Assembly: GCA_003577365.1 (NCBI GenBank)
Contig: QEUY01000068.1
Coordinates: 1 to 10,039, forward strand
Source of the DNA: Chloroflexota bacterium
Lineage (GTDB): Bacteria; Chloroflexota; Anaerolineae; Caldilineales; Caldilineaceae
Reading direction: 5' to 3'
DNA length: 10,039 nucleotides
The translations under genes and the position numbers were made by a program. Position 1 is the stretch's first letter. The number at the start of each line of letters is the position of its first letter. Below are positions 1 to 6,545 of the stretch, piece after piece. The notes below the pieces were generated by a model. The model made no database searches, was not told the origin of the DNA, and saw only the letters and a list, made by a program, of their open reading frames with translations.

Positions 1-60
1 TCGAAGATATCGCGAATCGCCCACATGCATTGACCATTGCCAATGGGTGATCTTTGAGGG

Positions 61-981
61 ATGACCATGACTTCGCTAACCGAGGGACGTACCCTGGCCG
101 GGCGGCGCAGGCCGCGACGGCGGCGGGTCGAGTGGGGCCGCTTTTGGGTCCATCTGGTGCTGTTGCTGGTGGGCGCGGCCTGCGTCGTGCCCATGCTGCT
201 GGTGCTGTCGATCTCATTTTCCGACGAGCGTGCCTTGGCGCTGCAGGGGTACAGCCTGCTGCCGGTGGGGTTCACCACCTTTGCCTACGCGTATATCCTG
301 CAGGAGCCGGCCCAGATCATTCAAGCCTATCTGGTCACGGCGCTGGTCACGGCGGTGGGCACGGCGGGCGGGCTGCTGCTCTGCTCGCTGCTGGCCTATC
401 CGCTGTCGCGCCAGGACTATAAGCTGCGCGGGCCGCTCTCTTTCTATGTCTTTTTCACCCTGCTCTTCAGCGGCGGGATGGTGCCCTTCTACATCCTGAT
501 GACGCGCTATCTGGGGCTGAAGGACAATATCCTGGCGTTGATTCTGCCCTATATGGTGACGGCCTGGTATGTCTTGATCCTGCGCACGTCGTTTGCCCAA
601 CTGCCCGTGGAACTGCTGGACGCGGCGCGCATCGACGGCGCGGGCGAATGGCGCATCTTTTTTCAGATCGTGCTGCCGCTCTCCAAGCCGGTCTTGGCGA
701 CGATTGGGCTGTTTTTTATTCTGCGCTATTGGAACGATTGGTTTTTGGCGCTGCTCTTTATCAACAAACCCACGCTCTACCCGCTGCAATATCTGCTCTA
801 CGTGTTGATGGCGAACATCAACTTCCTGGCGTCTAACCCCCAGACGACGGGCATCCCGATTCCAACGCAGTCGGCGCGCATGGCGATGGCTGTGTTGGCC
901 TTTGGCCCTGCGCTCTTTACCTTCTTGCTGCTGCAGAAATACTTCGTGCGCGGCATCACGATCGGCGGCTTGAAGGGTTAA
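61..981 (+). CDS. Carbohydrate ABC transporter permease, LplC/MalG type
   Basis: This is an inner-membrane permease of a binding-protein-dependent sugar importer, 306 aa, the usual length. The N-terminus is basic (RRRPRRRR, residues 15-22). Hydrophobic segments lie at about 29-52, 88-114, 127-147, 153-174, 210-231 and 275-293, matching the six-helix MalG/LplC fold. The cytoplasmic EAA loop that docks on the ATPase is at about 184-210 (ELLDAARIDGAGEW then LPLSKP). The C-terminus FVRGITIGGLKG is typical of the family. A purine-rich TTTGAGGG lies just before the start; the ATG six bases downstream (67) is an alternative start. The binding lipoprotein follows. The second permease (LplB type) is expected upstream, outside the window, and no ATPase gene is visible; such importers often share a genome-encoded ATPase. 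The sugar cannot be read from sequence; oligosaccharides or uronides are usual for this subfamily. Confidence 0.93.
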   Translation: MTMTSLTEGRTLAGRRRPRRRRVEWGRFWVHLVLLLVGAACVVPMLLVLSISFSDERALALQGYSLLPVGFTTFAYAYILQEPAQIIQAYLVTALVTAVGTAGGLLLCSLLAYPLSRQDYKLRGPLSFYVFFTLLFSGGMVPFYILMTRYLGLKDNILALILPYMVTAWYVLILRTSFAQLPVELLDAARIDGAGEWRIFFQIVLPLSKPVLATIGLFFILRYWNDWFLALLFINKPTLYPLQYLLYVLMANINFLASNPQTTGIPIPTQSARMAMAVLAFGPALFTFLLLQKYFVRGITIGGLKG

Positions 982-1034
982 TTTGTTCTCCCTTGTAGTA
1001 ATACTTTGCCCAGGCAGCCCCAATTCAACTCTTC

Positions 1035-1040
1035 GGGAGG
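1035..1040 (+). promoter_or_regulatory. Ribosome binding site of the binding lipoprotein
   Basis: GGGAGG lies five bases before the ATG at 1046. It decides the start. An in-frame TTG at 983 would add 21 residues ahead of the lipoprotein signal peptide and has no comparable site. Confidence 0.8.
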
Positions 1041-1045
1041 AACGT

Positions 1046-2578
1046 ATGTTCAAGCAGCGATTTGCGCTTTTGTTTGTCCATCTCTGGATCGTGCTGGCGG
1101 TGCTGGCCGGATGTGCGCCGGCGGCTCCTGTGCAACAGGAGCAGGCCGCGCCGGCGGCGGATACCGCCGCCGGCGACTTGGTTCCCATTACCTATACCTA
1201 TGCCTCGCGCGGGGTCCCGCGCGACTTGCAGCAGGTGCAGGATGCAATGAACGCCCTGTTGAACGAGAACCTCGGCATCAATTTGACGCTGGAGCCGATC
1301 GACTTTGGCGCGTATAACGACAAGATGCAGCTGCGGCTGGCCGCGGGCGAGCCGTGCGATGTGATCTTCACTGCGCCGTGGACCAACAGCTATACCAACA
1401 ATGTCGCCAACGGCAGCCTGCTGCCGCTGGACGATCTGCTGCGCGAGGAAGCGCCGGGGCTGTGGGCCAGCATGCCGGAGACGACCTGGGATGCGGCGCG
1501 CATCAACGGCGTCATCTATGGGGTGATCAACCAGCAGATCTTCCCCAAGCCCTGGGGGGTGCATGTGCGCAAGGACTTGCTGGAGAAATACAACTTCAGC
1601 CTGGACAACGTGACCAAGTGGGAAGACATGGAGCCGTTCCTGGAAGCGGTGCGTGACGGCGAAGGCATCACCCCCGTCTATGCCGACGACAGCGCCGGGT
1701 CGAGCCTGTGGCGGCCCCAGTACTACGGCTATGACCCGCTGGACGACGGTCTCGCCTTTGTCGGCATCAAGGCCGACGACGAGACGTTGACCGTGGTCAA
1801 TGTGGTCGAAACCGAGGAATATCGCGAAGCCGCCAATCTCTCCAAGAAATGGGTGGACGCTGGGTACTTCCCCAAGGAGCTTGCGCCCGCCGACGAGGCG
1901 CGCGCCGCTTTCCGCGCCGGTCTGTTCGCCATGGGCTATCATGTGGAAAAGCCGGGCAACGATGTCGAGATGCAGACCATGGTGGGCTGGGAGTTTGTGA
2001 TCAAGAACCTGACCGACCCGCTGATCCTGGATACCGCCGGCGCCACGGCCACCATGAATGCCATCTGCACGACCTCCAAGCATCCGGTCGAGGCCATGCG
2101 CTTCTTGGAGCAGTTGAACACCGACCCGGTGCTCTATAACCTGCTGGCGCGCGGCATTGAGGGCGTCCATTGGGTCTGGAAAGACGAGGCCAACAAGGTG
2201 ATCACCTACCCCGAAGGGGTGGACTCGTCCAACAGCGGCTATGATCCGAATACCGACTGGATGTTCGGCAACCAGTTTAACGCCTACTATCGCAGCGAGG
2301 CGCAGGTGGGTGCGTGGGAGGCGACCAAGGCCATGAACGACAATGCGTATCCGTCCAAGGCGCTGGGGTTTGTCGTCGACCGCGAGCCGATCAAGACCGA
2401 GGTGGCGCAGGTGACGGCGCTGATGGAGGAGTTGGGCCGGCCCATCGCCTATGGCTGGGTGGCCTATGACGAGGCCGCGCCCGACCTGTTGCAGAAGATG
2501 AATGATGCCGGCGCGCAGAAGATCATCGAGGAAGTGCAGCGCCAGTTGAACGACTGGCAGGCCGCCAAGAGCCAATAG
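1046..2578 (+). CDS. Sugar ABC transporter substrate-binding lipoprotein, LplA type
   Basis: This is an extracytoplasmic solute receptor, 510 aa. It starts with a lipoprotein signal peptide: MFKQR, a hydrophobic stretch to about residue 20, then lipobox LAGC with Cys23 as the predicted lipidation site. An Ala/Pro/Gln-rich linker follows (about 24-45). The mature part looks like a large family 1 solute-binding protein: LRLAAGEPCDVIFT in the N-terminal lobe and a C-terminal region with WMFGNQFNAYY, like the DUF3502 domain of LplA proteins. Its length fits LplA rather than the roughly 400-aa MalE type. The permease ends 64 bp upstream with no terminator-like hairpin between, so the two are probably co-transcribed. 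It would capture a sugar at the cell surface and pass it to the LplB/LplC-type permeases. The ligand is unknown. Confidence 0.92.
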   Translation: MFKQRFALLFVHLWIVLAVLAGCAPAAPVQQEQAAPAADTAAGDLVPITYTYASRGVPRDLQQVQDAMNALLNENLGINLTLEPIDFGAYNDKMQLRLAAGEPCDVIFTAPWTNSYTNNVANGSLLPLDDLLREEAPGLWASMPETTWDAARINGVIYGVINQQIFPKPWGVHVRKDLLEKYNFSLDNVTKWEDMEPFLEAVRDGEGITPVYADDSAGSSLWRPQYYGYDPLDDGLAFVGIKADDETLTVVNVVETEEYREAANLSKKWVDAGYFPKELAPADEARAAFRAGLFAMGYHVEKPGNDVEMQTMVGWEFVIKNLTDPLILDTAGATATMNAICTTSKHPVEAMRFLEQLNTDPVLYNLLARGIEGVHWVWKDEANKVITYPEGVDSSNSGYDPNTDWMFGNQFNAYYRSEAQVGAWEATKAMNDNAYPSKALGFVVDREPIKTEVAQVTALMEELGRPIAYGWVAYDEAAPDLLQKMNDAGAQKIIEEVQRQLNDWQAAKSQ

Positions 2579-2623
2579 CATAAGCGCTGACATGGATCAT
2601 CCCGGCATTGTGCGTGCTGCGCC

Positions 2624-2645
2624 GCCGGGGGATCCATCCCCCGGC
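2624..2645. repeat. Perfect 10-bp inverted repeat, possible terminator hairpin
   Basis: The arms GCCGGGGGAT and ATCCCCCGGC are exact reverse complements around a 2-nt centre. In RNA this would form about 9 bp with a 4-nt loop. It lies 45 bp past the stop of the binding lipoprotein gene and could slow or stop transcription, though no T-run follows. Confidence 0.6.
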
Positions 2646-2656
2646 TACCGCACCAC

Positions 2657-2672
2657 GCCCGGTGCACCGGGC
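2657..2672. repeat. Perfect 16-bp palindrome
   Basis: GCCCGGTGCACCGGGC is identical to its reverse complement. It lies 11 bp after the preceding hairpin. It may be part of the same repeat element or, less likely, a protein-binding site. Confidence 0.6.
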
Positions 2673-2684
2673 TGGAGAGATGAC

Positions 2685-2749
2685 GCGCTCGCCCTCCTCG
2701 GAGGGCGTCGTTTGCTCGCCCGGCGCTTGGGCACCGGGCGGATGAGCGC
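2685..2749. repeat. Possible three-way-junction structure
   Basis: The outer helix GCGCTC (2685-2690) pairs with GAGCGC (2744-2749). It encloses GCCCTCC/GGAGGGC (2691-2706, 2-nt centre) and CGCCCGG/CCGGGCG (2717-2723 with 2734-2740, 10-nt loop). Pairing could extend outward through TGA (2681-2683) and TCA (2753-2755) across an internal loop. The fold is possible on either strand. It matches no riboswitch class I can name. Confidence 0.4.
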
Positions 2750-2793
2750 AGATCACCCAAAATCCGGGAGGACTTATATATGCGTAGGAGCGT

Positions 2794-3867
2794 CTACTCG
2801 CCCCAGGGCATGGGGGTGGGTGGCGTGAAGCTGGAGGTCACCTCGACCGCGCGACCCGTGGTGTAGGCTTCCTGGATGGCGCAGAGGATCTCGACCACAT
2901 GCGCGGCCTGTGCGCCGGTGGCGCGCTGGGCGCGGTGCTCGGCCATGGCTTCGGCGATCTCCACCACGGCGCGACCCCACTCAATCCCCTGGAACGGCTC
3001 ACGCACATAGGGGACCGGGGCGTAGGTTTTGCCATATTCGGCAAATTCGACCGGCGCGTGGAAATCTTGGAAGCTGCCCAGATAGAGCGACCCCAGGTCG
3101 CCGTGGAATTCCAACCCCTTCTGCTTGCCATGATGGCCCACATAGAAGTTGGTGGTCAGCCGCACGACTGTGCCGTTGGCAAGCTCGACCGCGGCCACCA
3201 CCCAATCGGGCGTGTCGATGTGAAACGGTATGCCCTCCTTGGTGACCCGGTCGGGGTAGAGCACCGTGCCGTAGGCGACGACGCGCCGTGCCGGGCCAAA
3301 GAAGGTGGTGACCAGGGTGAGCGGATAGACGCCCACGTCGAAGAGCGCGCCTACCTCGTAAAACGGCCCTGGGTTGGGATGCCACGATTCGATGCGTCCC
3401 CAGTTGACCTCGCAGTAGACGACGCGCACTTGGCCCAAAGCGCCGTCGCGGATGGTCTTCCAGGCGGTCTGCTGGGCCTCGCCCATAAAGGTGATGGGGG
3501 AACAACTGAGGCGCAGCCCCGCCGCCTTGGCCTGTTCGACCAAAGCCTTGGCTTCGGCATAAGTAAGCGCCAGGGGCTTTTCGCTGTGGACATGTTTGCC
3601 CGCGGCCAGGCATCGGGCGATGACCGCCGGGTGGGCGTGATGGATCGTGAGGTTGACGATCAGGTCGATGGACGGGTCGGCCAACATCTCGTCGAGCGAG
3701 GCATAGGCGCGGCCGCCGTGGACGCTCACAAACTCCTCGGCGCGGCCCGGCAGCACGTCGGTGGCCCCGGCGAACTCGATCTGTGGATAGGGACGCATCG
3801 TCTTGGCATAGGGGCCGGCGATGTTGCCGCAGCCGACAATGCCGACGCGCAAGGGAGGTGTAGACAT
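2794..3867 (-). CDS. Gfo/Idh/MocA family NAD(P)-dependent oxidoreductase
   Basis: This is a cytoplasmic sugar or cyclitol dehydrogenase-like enzyme, 357 aa, the usual length. The N-terminal Rossmann fold carries GIVGCGNIA (GxxGxG, residues 9-17) and an acidic residue in GATD (34-37) after the second strand. EKP at 96-98 supplies the conserved lysine of the family. The C-terminal substrate domain has DVGVYP (177-182), matching the DxGxY pattern, and FYVGHHGKQKG (241-251), which probably lines the active site. The start is supported by AGGAG seven bases upstream. It is the last gene of a minus-strand run, 28 bp after an O-methyltransferase gene. The substrate cannot be predicted; members oxidise sugars, inositols and sugar nucleotides or reduce biliverdin. 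It may process the sugar taken up by the convergent importer, but that is only proximity. Confidence 0.92.
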   Translation of the reverse strand: MSTPPLRVGIVGCGNIAGPYAKTMRPYPQIEFAGATDVLPGRAEEFVSVHGGRAYASLDEMLADPSIDLIVNLTIHHAHPAVIARCLAAGKHVHSEKPLALTYAEAKALVEQAKAAGLRLSCSPITFMGEAQQTAWKTIRDGALGQVRVVYCEVNWGRIESWHPNPGPFYEVGALFDVGVYPLTLVTTFFGPARRVVAYGTVLYPDRVTKEGIPFHIDTPDWVVAAVELANGTVVRLTTNFYVGHHGKQKGLEFHGDLGSLYLGSFQDFHAPVEFAEYGKTYAPVPYVREPFQGIEWGRAVVEIAEAMAEHRAQRATGAQAAHVVEILCAIQEAYTTGRAVEVTSSFTPPTPMPWGE

Positions 3868-3895
3868 GGAACGCTCCTGGGCGATGGTCGGGCGC

Positions 3896-4534
3896 TTATT
3901 TCTTCATGGCGACGATCAGCCCATCGCGGATGGGGATCAGCGTGGAGAGCCAACCGTCTTGATTGAGTATTCGTGTCACTTCGCGTACGCCTTGGGTGGC
4001 GGGGCTTTGATCGCCGGCGTCAAAGATACGGCCATACCAGAGCGTGTTGTCCACGATCAGCAGCCCGCCGGGCCGCAGCTTTTCGACAATGGGCGCAACC
4101 GACGCCGGGTAGCCGTCCTTGTTGATGTCGTTGAAGATGATGTCGAACGGGCCGTCGGTCGCCTGGAGCGCGGCCACGGCCTCGCCCACATGATAGCGGA
4201 TCAGCCCGTCATAGCCGAGGGCGGCGAGATGGTTGCGCGCCATGGCCGAGAGGGACTCATCCCAAACGGCGTGGTGCACCACGCCGCCGCCGTTCTCTTG
4301 CACGGCGCGCGCAAACCAGGCCGTGGAATAGCCATAGCCGGAGCCGAGTTCAAAGACACGCTGCGCGCCGGCCAGCCGGGCAAGCTGATAGCAGAGGTGG
4401 CCGGCAACCGGCCCGATGATCGGGAAGTCGTGCTGCGCCGCATAGTCCTCCATCTTCTGGAGTTCCGGGTGGCGGGGCGGCACAAGCTCTTCGAGATAGC
4501 TGCTGACCTGGGGAGCAAGTAGGTCGAGAGACAT
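3896..4534 (-). CDS. SAM-dependent O-methyltransferase, caffeoyl-CoA OMT-like
   Basis: This 212-aa cytoplasmic enzyme matches the length of the class I, cation-dependent O-methyltransferase family (Methyltransf_3 / COG4122). SAM motif I is FELGSGYGYSTAWFA (residues 61-75). The metal and catholate-like site is seen in NDINKDGY (135-142), where D136 and K139 fit the family D-x-x-K signature. VDNTLWYGR (161-169) supplies the second conserved Asp-Asn pair. It would transfer a methyl group from SAM to a hydroxyl, classically on a catechol ring; the real acceptor is unknown. AAGGAAC six bases before the ATG acts as the ribosome site. It lies 62 bp after the long XdhC gene and 28 bp before the Gfo/Idh/MocA gene on the same strand, so co-transcription is likely. 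A link to molybdenum enzyme maturation is not evident. Confidence 0.9.
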   Translation of the reverse strand: MSLDLLAPQVSSYLEELVPPRHPELQKMEDYAAQHDFPIIGPVAGHLCYQLARLAGAQRVFELGSGYGYSTAWFARAVQENGGGVVHHAVWDESLSAMARNHLAALGYDGLIRYHVGEAVAALQATDGPFDIIFNDINKDGYPASVAPIVEKLRPGGLLIVDNTLWYGRIFDAGDQSPATQGVREVTRILNQDGWLSTLIPIRDGLIVAMKK

Positions 4535-4596
4535 GGGCTGGTTCCTTGTGATTCGTTCCTTATGGGTTCCTCGTTTGCCGGGAGAGTAGGGAAGCG
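4535..4596 (-). promoter_or_regulatory. Leader with three GGAAC boxes before the O-methyltransferase
   Basis: Reading the minus strand, GGAAC occurs at 4570-4566, 4559-4555 and 4545-4541. The last one, within AAGGAAC, is placed as the ribosome binding site. The two upstream copies are 11 and 14 nt apart and may be chance or standby ribosome sites. Confidence 0.35.
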
Positions 4597-5493
4597 TTAG
4601 GCGCGCACGGTGGCGCGTGCGCGCCGCGCTTGGCGTTCTTGCCGGATCTGGGCGCTGAGCGGCACAGCGGGGCCGTTGCGCATCAGGTTGATGATCTCGG
4701 CCATGATGCAGACTGCGATCTCTGCTGGAGTGCGCGCGCCGATGTCGATGCCGATCGGCGCAAAGACGCGGTCAAACTTGGCGGGGTCGATCCCCTGCTC
4801 TTGTTCGAGCAGGTCAAACACGGCACGGATGCGCCGCTTGCTGCCGATCATGCCGATGTAGGCCAGCGGGTCGTCCAGCACTTCGAGCAGCGAGTCCACG
4901 TCATATTGGTGGCCGCGCGTCACCAGCACGACATAGGTGTGGCGGTCGAGTTTGCCTTGTTCGCGCAGCTTGGCCAACTCGGCGCGGAACGGCCCGGCGA
5001 TGACCTGTTTGGCGCTGGGGAAGCGCGCCGGGTGGGCATATTGCGGGCGGTCGTCGAGGACGGTGACTTCAAAATCGCAGGTAGCGGCAATCGAAGCCAG
5101 CGGGACGGCGATATGCCCCGCGCCGACGATGACCAAGTGCGAGGGCTGCACCAAGGCTTCGACAAAGACCTTGACTGAGCCTTCCGGGCGCGTGTAGCTC
5201 AGATGGCGGTGCTCGCGTTCGGCCAGGGCGCGCCGCGCGTCATAGTGCACAGTGGGCGTGAGGTCGCCCAAGTCCAGGTCGCCCACGGCGGGCCGTTCTT
5301 TGTCGAGCCAGACCAGGCAGTGGTTGCCCACAGTATGGGCAAAGCTGCCGTCGCCGGCGGTGACGGTGACGGTTGCAACCGACTCGCGGCGGTCGAGCGA
5401 GGCGAGCAGCGCCTTGAGGACTTCGCCGCTCATGGGGCCGCCCATGGGGGCGCTCATAGGGCTATTAATCGGGCCGGCAGAGGGGCCGTTCAT
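4597..5493 (-). CDS. XdhC family protein with C-terminal Rossmann domain
   Basis: This 298-aa protein belongs to the XdhC/CoxF group, which binds molybdenum cofactor and helps load and sulfurate it into xanthine dehydrogenase-type hydroxylases. The C-terminal domain (about 118-265) is clear: VIVGAGHIAVPLA (Rossmann, about 121-133), VLDDRPQYA, VLVTRGHQYD and the family hallmark YIGMIGSKRR. The N-terminal domain (about 24-110) aligns in layout with XdhC_CoxI but lacks the GSxPRxxGA and GGGC signatures, so it looks degenerate. Those signatures are on the separate short protein encoded just upstream. The start codon overlaps that gene's stop (ATGA), supporting this start and translational coupling. 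Residues 4-23 are five tetrapeptides beginning with Pro, encoded by a 12-nt tandem array, with three further in-frame ATGs. The C-terminal tail is Arg/Ala-rich. Confidence 0.9.
   Translation of the reverse strand: MNGPSAGPINSPMSAPMGGPMSGEVLKALLASLDRRESVATVTVTAGDGSFAHTVGNHCLVWLDKERPAVGDLDLGDLTPTVHYDARRALAEREHRHLSYTRPEGSVKVFVEALVQPSHLVIVGAGHIAVPLASIAATCDFEVTVLDDRPQYAHPARFPSAKQVIAGPFRAELAKLREQGKLDRHTYVVLVTRGHQYDVDSLLEVLDDPLAYIGMIGSKRRIRAVFDLLEQEQGIDPAKFDRVFAPIGIDIGARTPAEIAVCIMAEIINLMRNGPAVPLSAQIRQERQARRARATVRA
5425..5484 (-). repeat. Five 12-nt tandem units at the 5' end of the XdhC gene
   Basis: The minus strand encodes PSAG-PINS-PMSA-PMGG-PMSG (residues 4-23) as five contiguous 12-nt units. 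The last three are near-identical in DNA, of the form CCNATGRGCGSC, and each carries an in-frame ATG. Gain or loss of a unit would keep the reading frame but change the N-terminal length and the number of possible starts. Confidence 0.6.
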
Positions 5494-5816
5494 GGCGTGT
5501 CGCTGCGCCAGGGTTCGATAAAGACATTCATGATGCCGCCGCAGACGCCGAGGCTCTGCATCGAGATCTCGTCGGTCAAGTCGACGCGGACGTTGCGCGG
5601 CAGGCCCTCTTGGATCACGTCCAGCCCGGCGCGGATCACGTCGGCTTCGCCGCAGCCGCCGCCGATGGTGCCGACGTGCTGCCCATAGGGGTGAATGATC
5701 ATTTTGGCGCCGACCTCGCGCGGCACCGAGCCTTTGACATCGGTGATGGTGGCGACGGCAACGGTCAGCCCCTGGTCAATGAGTGTTTGCAGGTGATGAT
5801 AGAGTGTTGCGGGCAT
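5490..5816 (-). CDS. Short XdhC/CoxI N-terminal domain protein
   Basis: This 108-aa protein is a stand-alone XdhC_CoxI domain. Key motifs are KGSVPREVGAKM (residues 28-39), GTIGGGCGEAD (49-59) and GVCGGIMNVFIEPW (90-103), with conserved Cys55 and Cys92. In the family this domain contacts molybdenum cofactor and its sulfuration or insertion machinery. I chose the ATG at 5816 because GGAG lies seven bases before it; an upstream TTG at 5837 would place that site inside the coding region. Its stop overlaps the start of the longer XdhC gene (ATGA), so the two products are probably made together and may form a complex that restores a full XdhC. It is separated from the upstream MobA-like gene by about 105 bp holding a possible promoter. 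Confidence 0.9.
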   Translation of the reverse strand: MPATLYHHLQTLIDQGLTVAVATITDVKGSVPREVGAKMIIHPYGQHVGTIGGGCGEADVIRAGLDVIQEGLPRNVRVDLTDEISMQSLGVCGGIMNVFIEPWRSDTP

Positions 5817-5887
5817 AGCGATCTCCAGACAAAGCAAATCCCGCCTACAACCGGAGTCGAGGCAGACAGCCGATATGCGATGGTGTT

Positions 5888-5896
5888 ATTGTACCA
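5888..5896 (-). promoter_or_regulatory. Possible extended -10 promoter element for the XdhC pair
   Basis: The minus strand reads TGGTACAAT, a TGn-extended -10-like box, about 70 bp before the short XdhC start. No good -35 is seen at the usual distance. It is one of the few AT-richer spots in the gap and could give the XdhC genes a promoter of their own. Confidence 0.3.
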
Positions 5897-5921
5897 CAGT
5901 GCGCGGCGGCCGGGCAGCCGC

Positions 5922-6545
5922 TCAGGGCGTGGAAGGGGCCAGCGCCTGATAGTCGCTGGGGGTATCGATGTCGCGCAGGATGGCGTCGCTCTCCACCGGC
6001 ACATAGACGATGGTCTCGGCGTGGCGCACGACGAGCGTGCGCAGGGTTTCGTCATGCCCCAGGGCGAGCAGTTCCGGCCAGAGTGCGGCGGGCAGATAGA
6101 TGGGGTGGCCGCGGCGCTCCTCATAGCGCGGGATGACGATTTGGCCGGGCGTCTGGCGCGCCTGGCACAAGATCGCCTCCAGCACGGCCACGGGGATATG
6201 CGGCTGGTCGCCCAGGGCCAGCAGCGCGCCCGCTGCGGGGAACTCCGCTGCCTGCAGATAGCGCACGCCCGCCTGGTAGGAGTTAAGCATCTCGCCCTGG
6301 AGATAGCCGGGGTTGTCGACGAGCACTGCGGGCGCATCGGCCAGGGCATCGATCATCGCGGCGCGGCGATGGCCGACGACACAGACGACCGGCTGCGCGC
6401 CGGCCGCGTCCAGATGGCGCACGACTGCGCCCAGGACCGTGGTCCCCTGCCAGGGGAGCAGTTGTTTGGGCGTGCCCATGCGCGTGCTGCGCCCGGCAGC
6501 GGCCACGATGGCGGCGATGGAGAGGGGAGCCGGCATCTGGTTCAT
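5922..6545 (-). CDS. MobA/MocA-type molybdenum cofactor nucleotidyltransferase
   Basis: This 207-aa enzyme has the family length and would attach CMP or GMP to molybdopterin using CTP or GTP. The nucleotide-binding signature AAAGRSTRMGTPKQLL is at residues 15-30. LGDQPH at 111-116 holds the metal-binding Asp. RRGHPIYLP (144-152) and DIDTPSDY (192-199) are typical of the MocA/CoxF-like branch, which makes the cytosine dinucleotide cofactor of xanthine dehydrogenase and CO dehydrogenase type enzymes. The start at 6545 overlaps the TGA of the PyrK-like gene (ATGA); the open frame continues upstream only as a shadow of that gene. The neighbouring XdhC genes support a role in molybdenum hydroxylase maturation. 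CTP rather than GTP use is inferred from family resemblance. Confidence 0.9.
   Translation of the reverse strand: MNQMPAPLSIAAIVAAAGRSTRMGTPKQLLPWQGTTVLGAVVRHLDAAGAQPVVCVVGHRRAAMIDALADAPAVLVDNPGYLQGEMLNSYQAGVRYLQAAEFPAAGALLALGDQPHIPVAVLEAILCQARQTPGQIVIPRYEERRGHPIYLPAALWPELLALGHDETLRTLVVRHAETIVYVPVESDAILRDIDTPSDYQALAPSTP

Larger units (their letters stand above)
2579..2793. other. Convergent intergenic region rich in inverted repeats
   Basis: This 215-bp gap separates convergent genes and I see no convincing protein gene in it. It holds four perfect inverted repeats within about 120 bp: 2624-2645, 2657-2672, 2691-2706 and 2717-2740. An outer pair (GCGCTC 2685-2690 with GAGCGC 2744-2749) could close the last two into a three-way junction. 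None is followed by a T-run on either strand. It could be a bidirectional terminator region, a REP-like dispersed repeat or a structured RNA. The repeat reading is favoured because short GC hairpins separated by GGCTA/GGCTG-like spacers resemble intergenic repeat elements of large GC-rich genomes, but copy number cannot be judged from one window. Confidence 0.55.

Noticed and set aside
214..1188. A 324-codon minus-strand frame opposite the permease
   Set aside because: It is Arg/Gln/His-rich, spans two real plus-strand genes and has no membrane or enzyme motifs. It is treated as a shadow.
1025..2593. A 522-codon open frame on the minus strand opposite the binding lipoprotein gene
   Set aside because: It mirrors the real gene. 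The plus-strand product has a lipobox, a ribosome site and clear family motifs, while the antisense translation is His/Gly/Arg-rich without domains. Long antisense frames are common at high GC.
2592..2828. A 78-codon plus-strand frame across the structured intergenic region
   Set aside because: Its translation (PGDPSPGYRTTPGAPGW and similar) follows the inverted repeats, it has no ribosome site and it runs into the antisense of the next gene.
2780..2866. A 28-codon plus-strand frame (MRRSVYSPQGMG...) preceded by GGGAGGA
   Set aside because: The ribosome-site match is good, but nearly all of the frame is antisense to the C-terminus of the Gfo/Idh/MocA gene. Without expression or conservation data it is most likely chance.
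2899..3966. A 355-codon plus-strand frame opposite the Gfo/Idh/MocA gene
   Set aside because: It shows no recognisable domain and runs across the end of the O-methyltransferase gene. The minus-strand product has complete Rossmann and EKP motifs.
5906..5921. GCGGC/GCCGC hairpin next to the MobA stop as a terminator
   Set aside because: The stem is only 5 bp, has a 6-nt loop and no T-run. It is not strong enough to call in GC-rich sequence.
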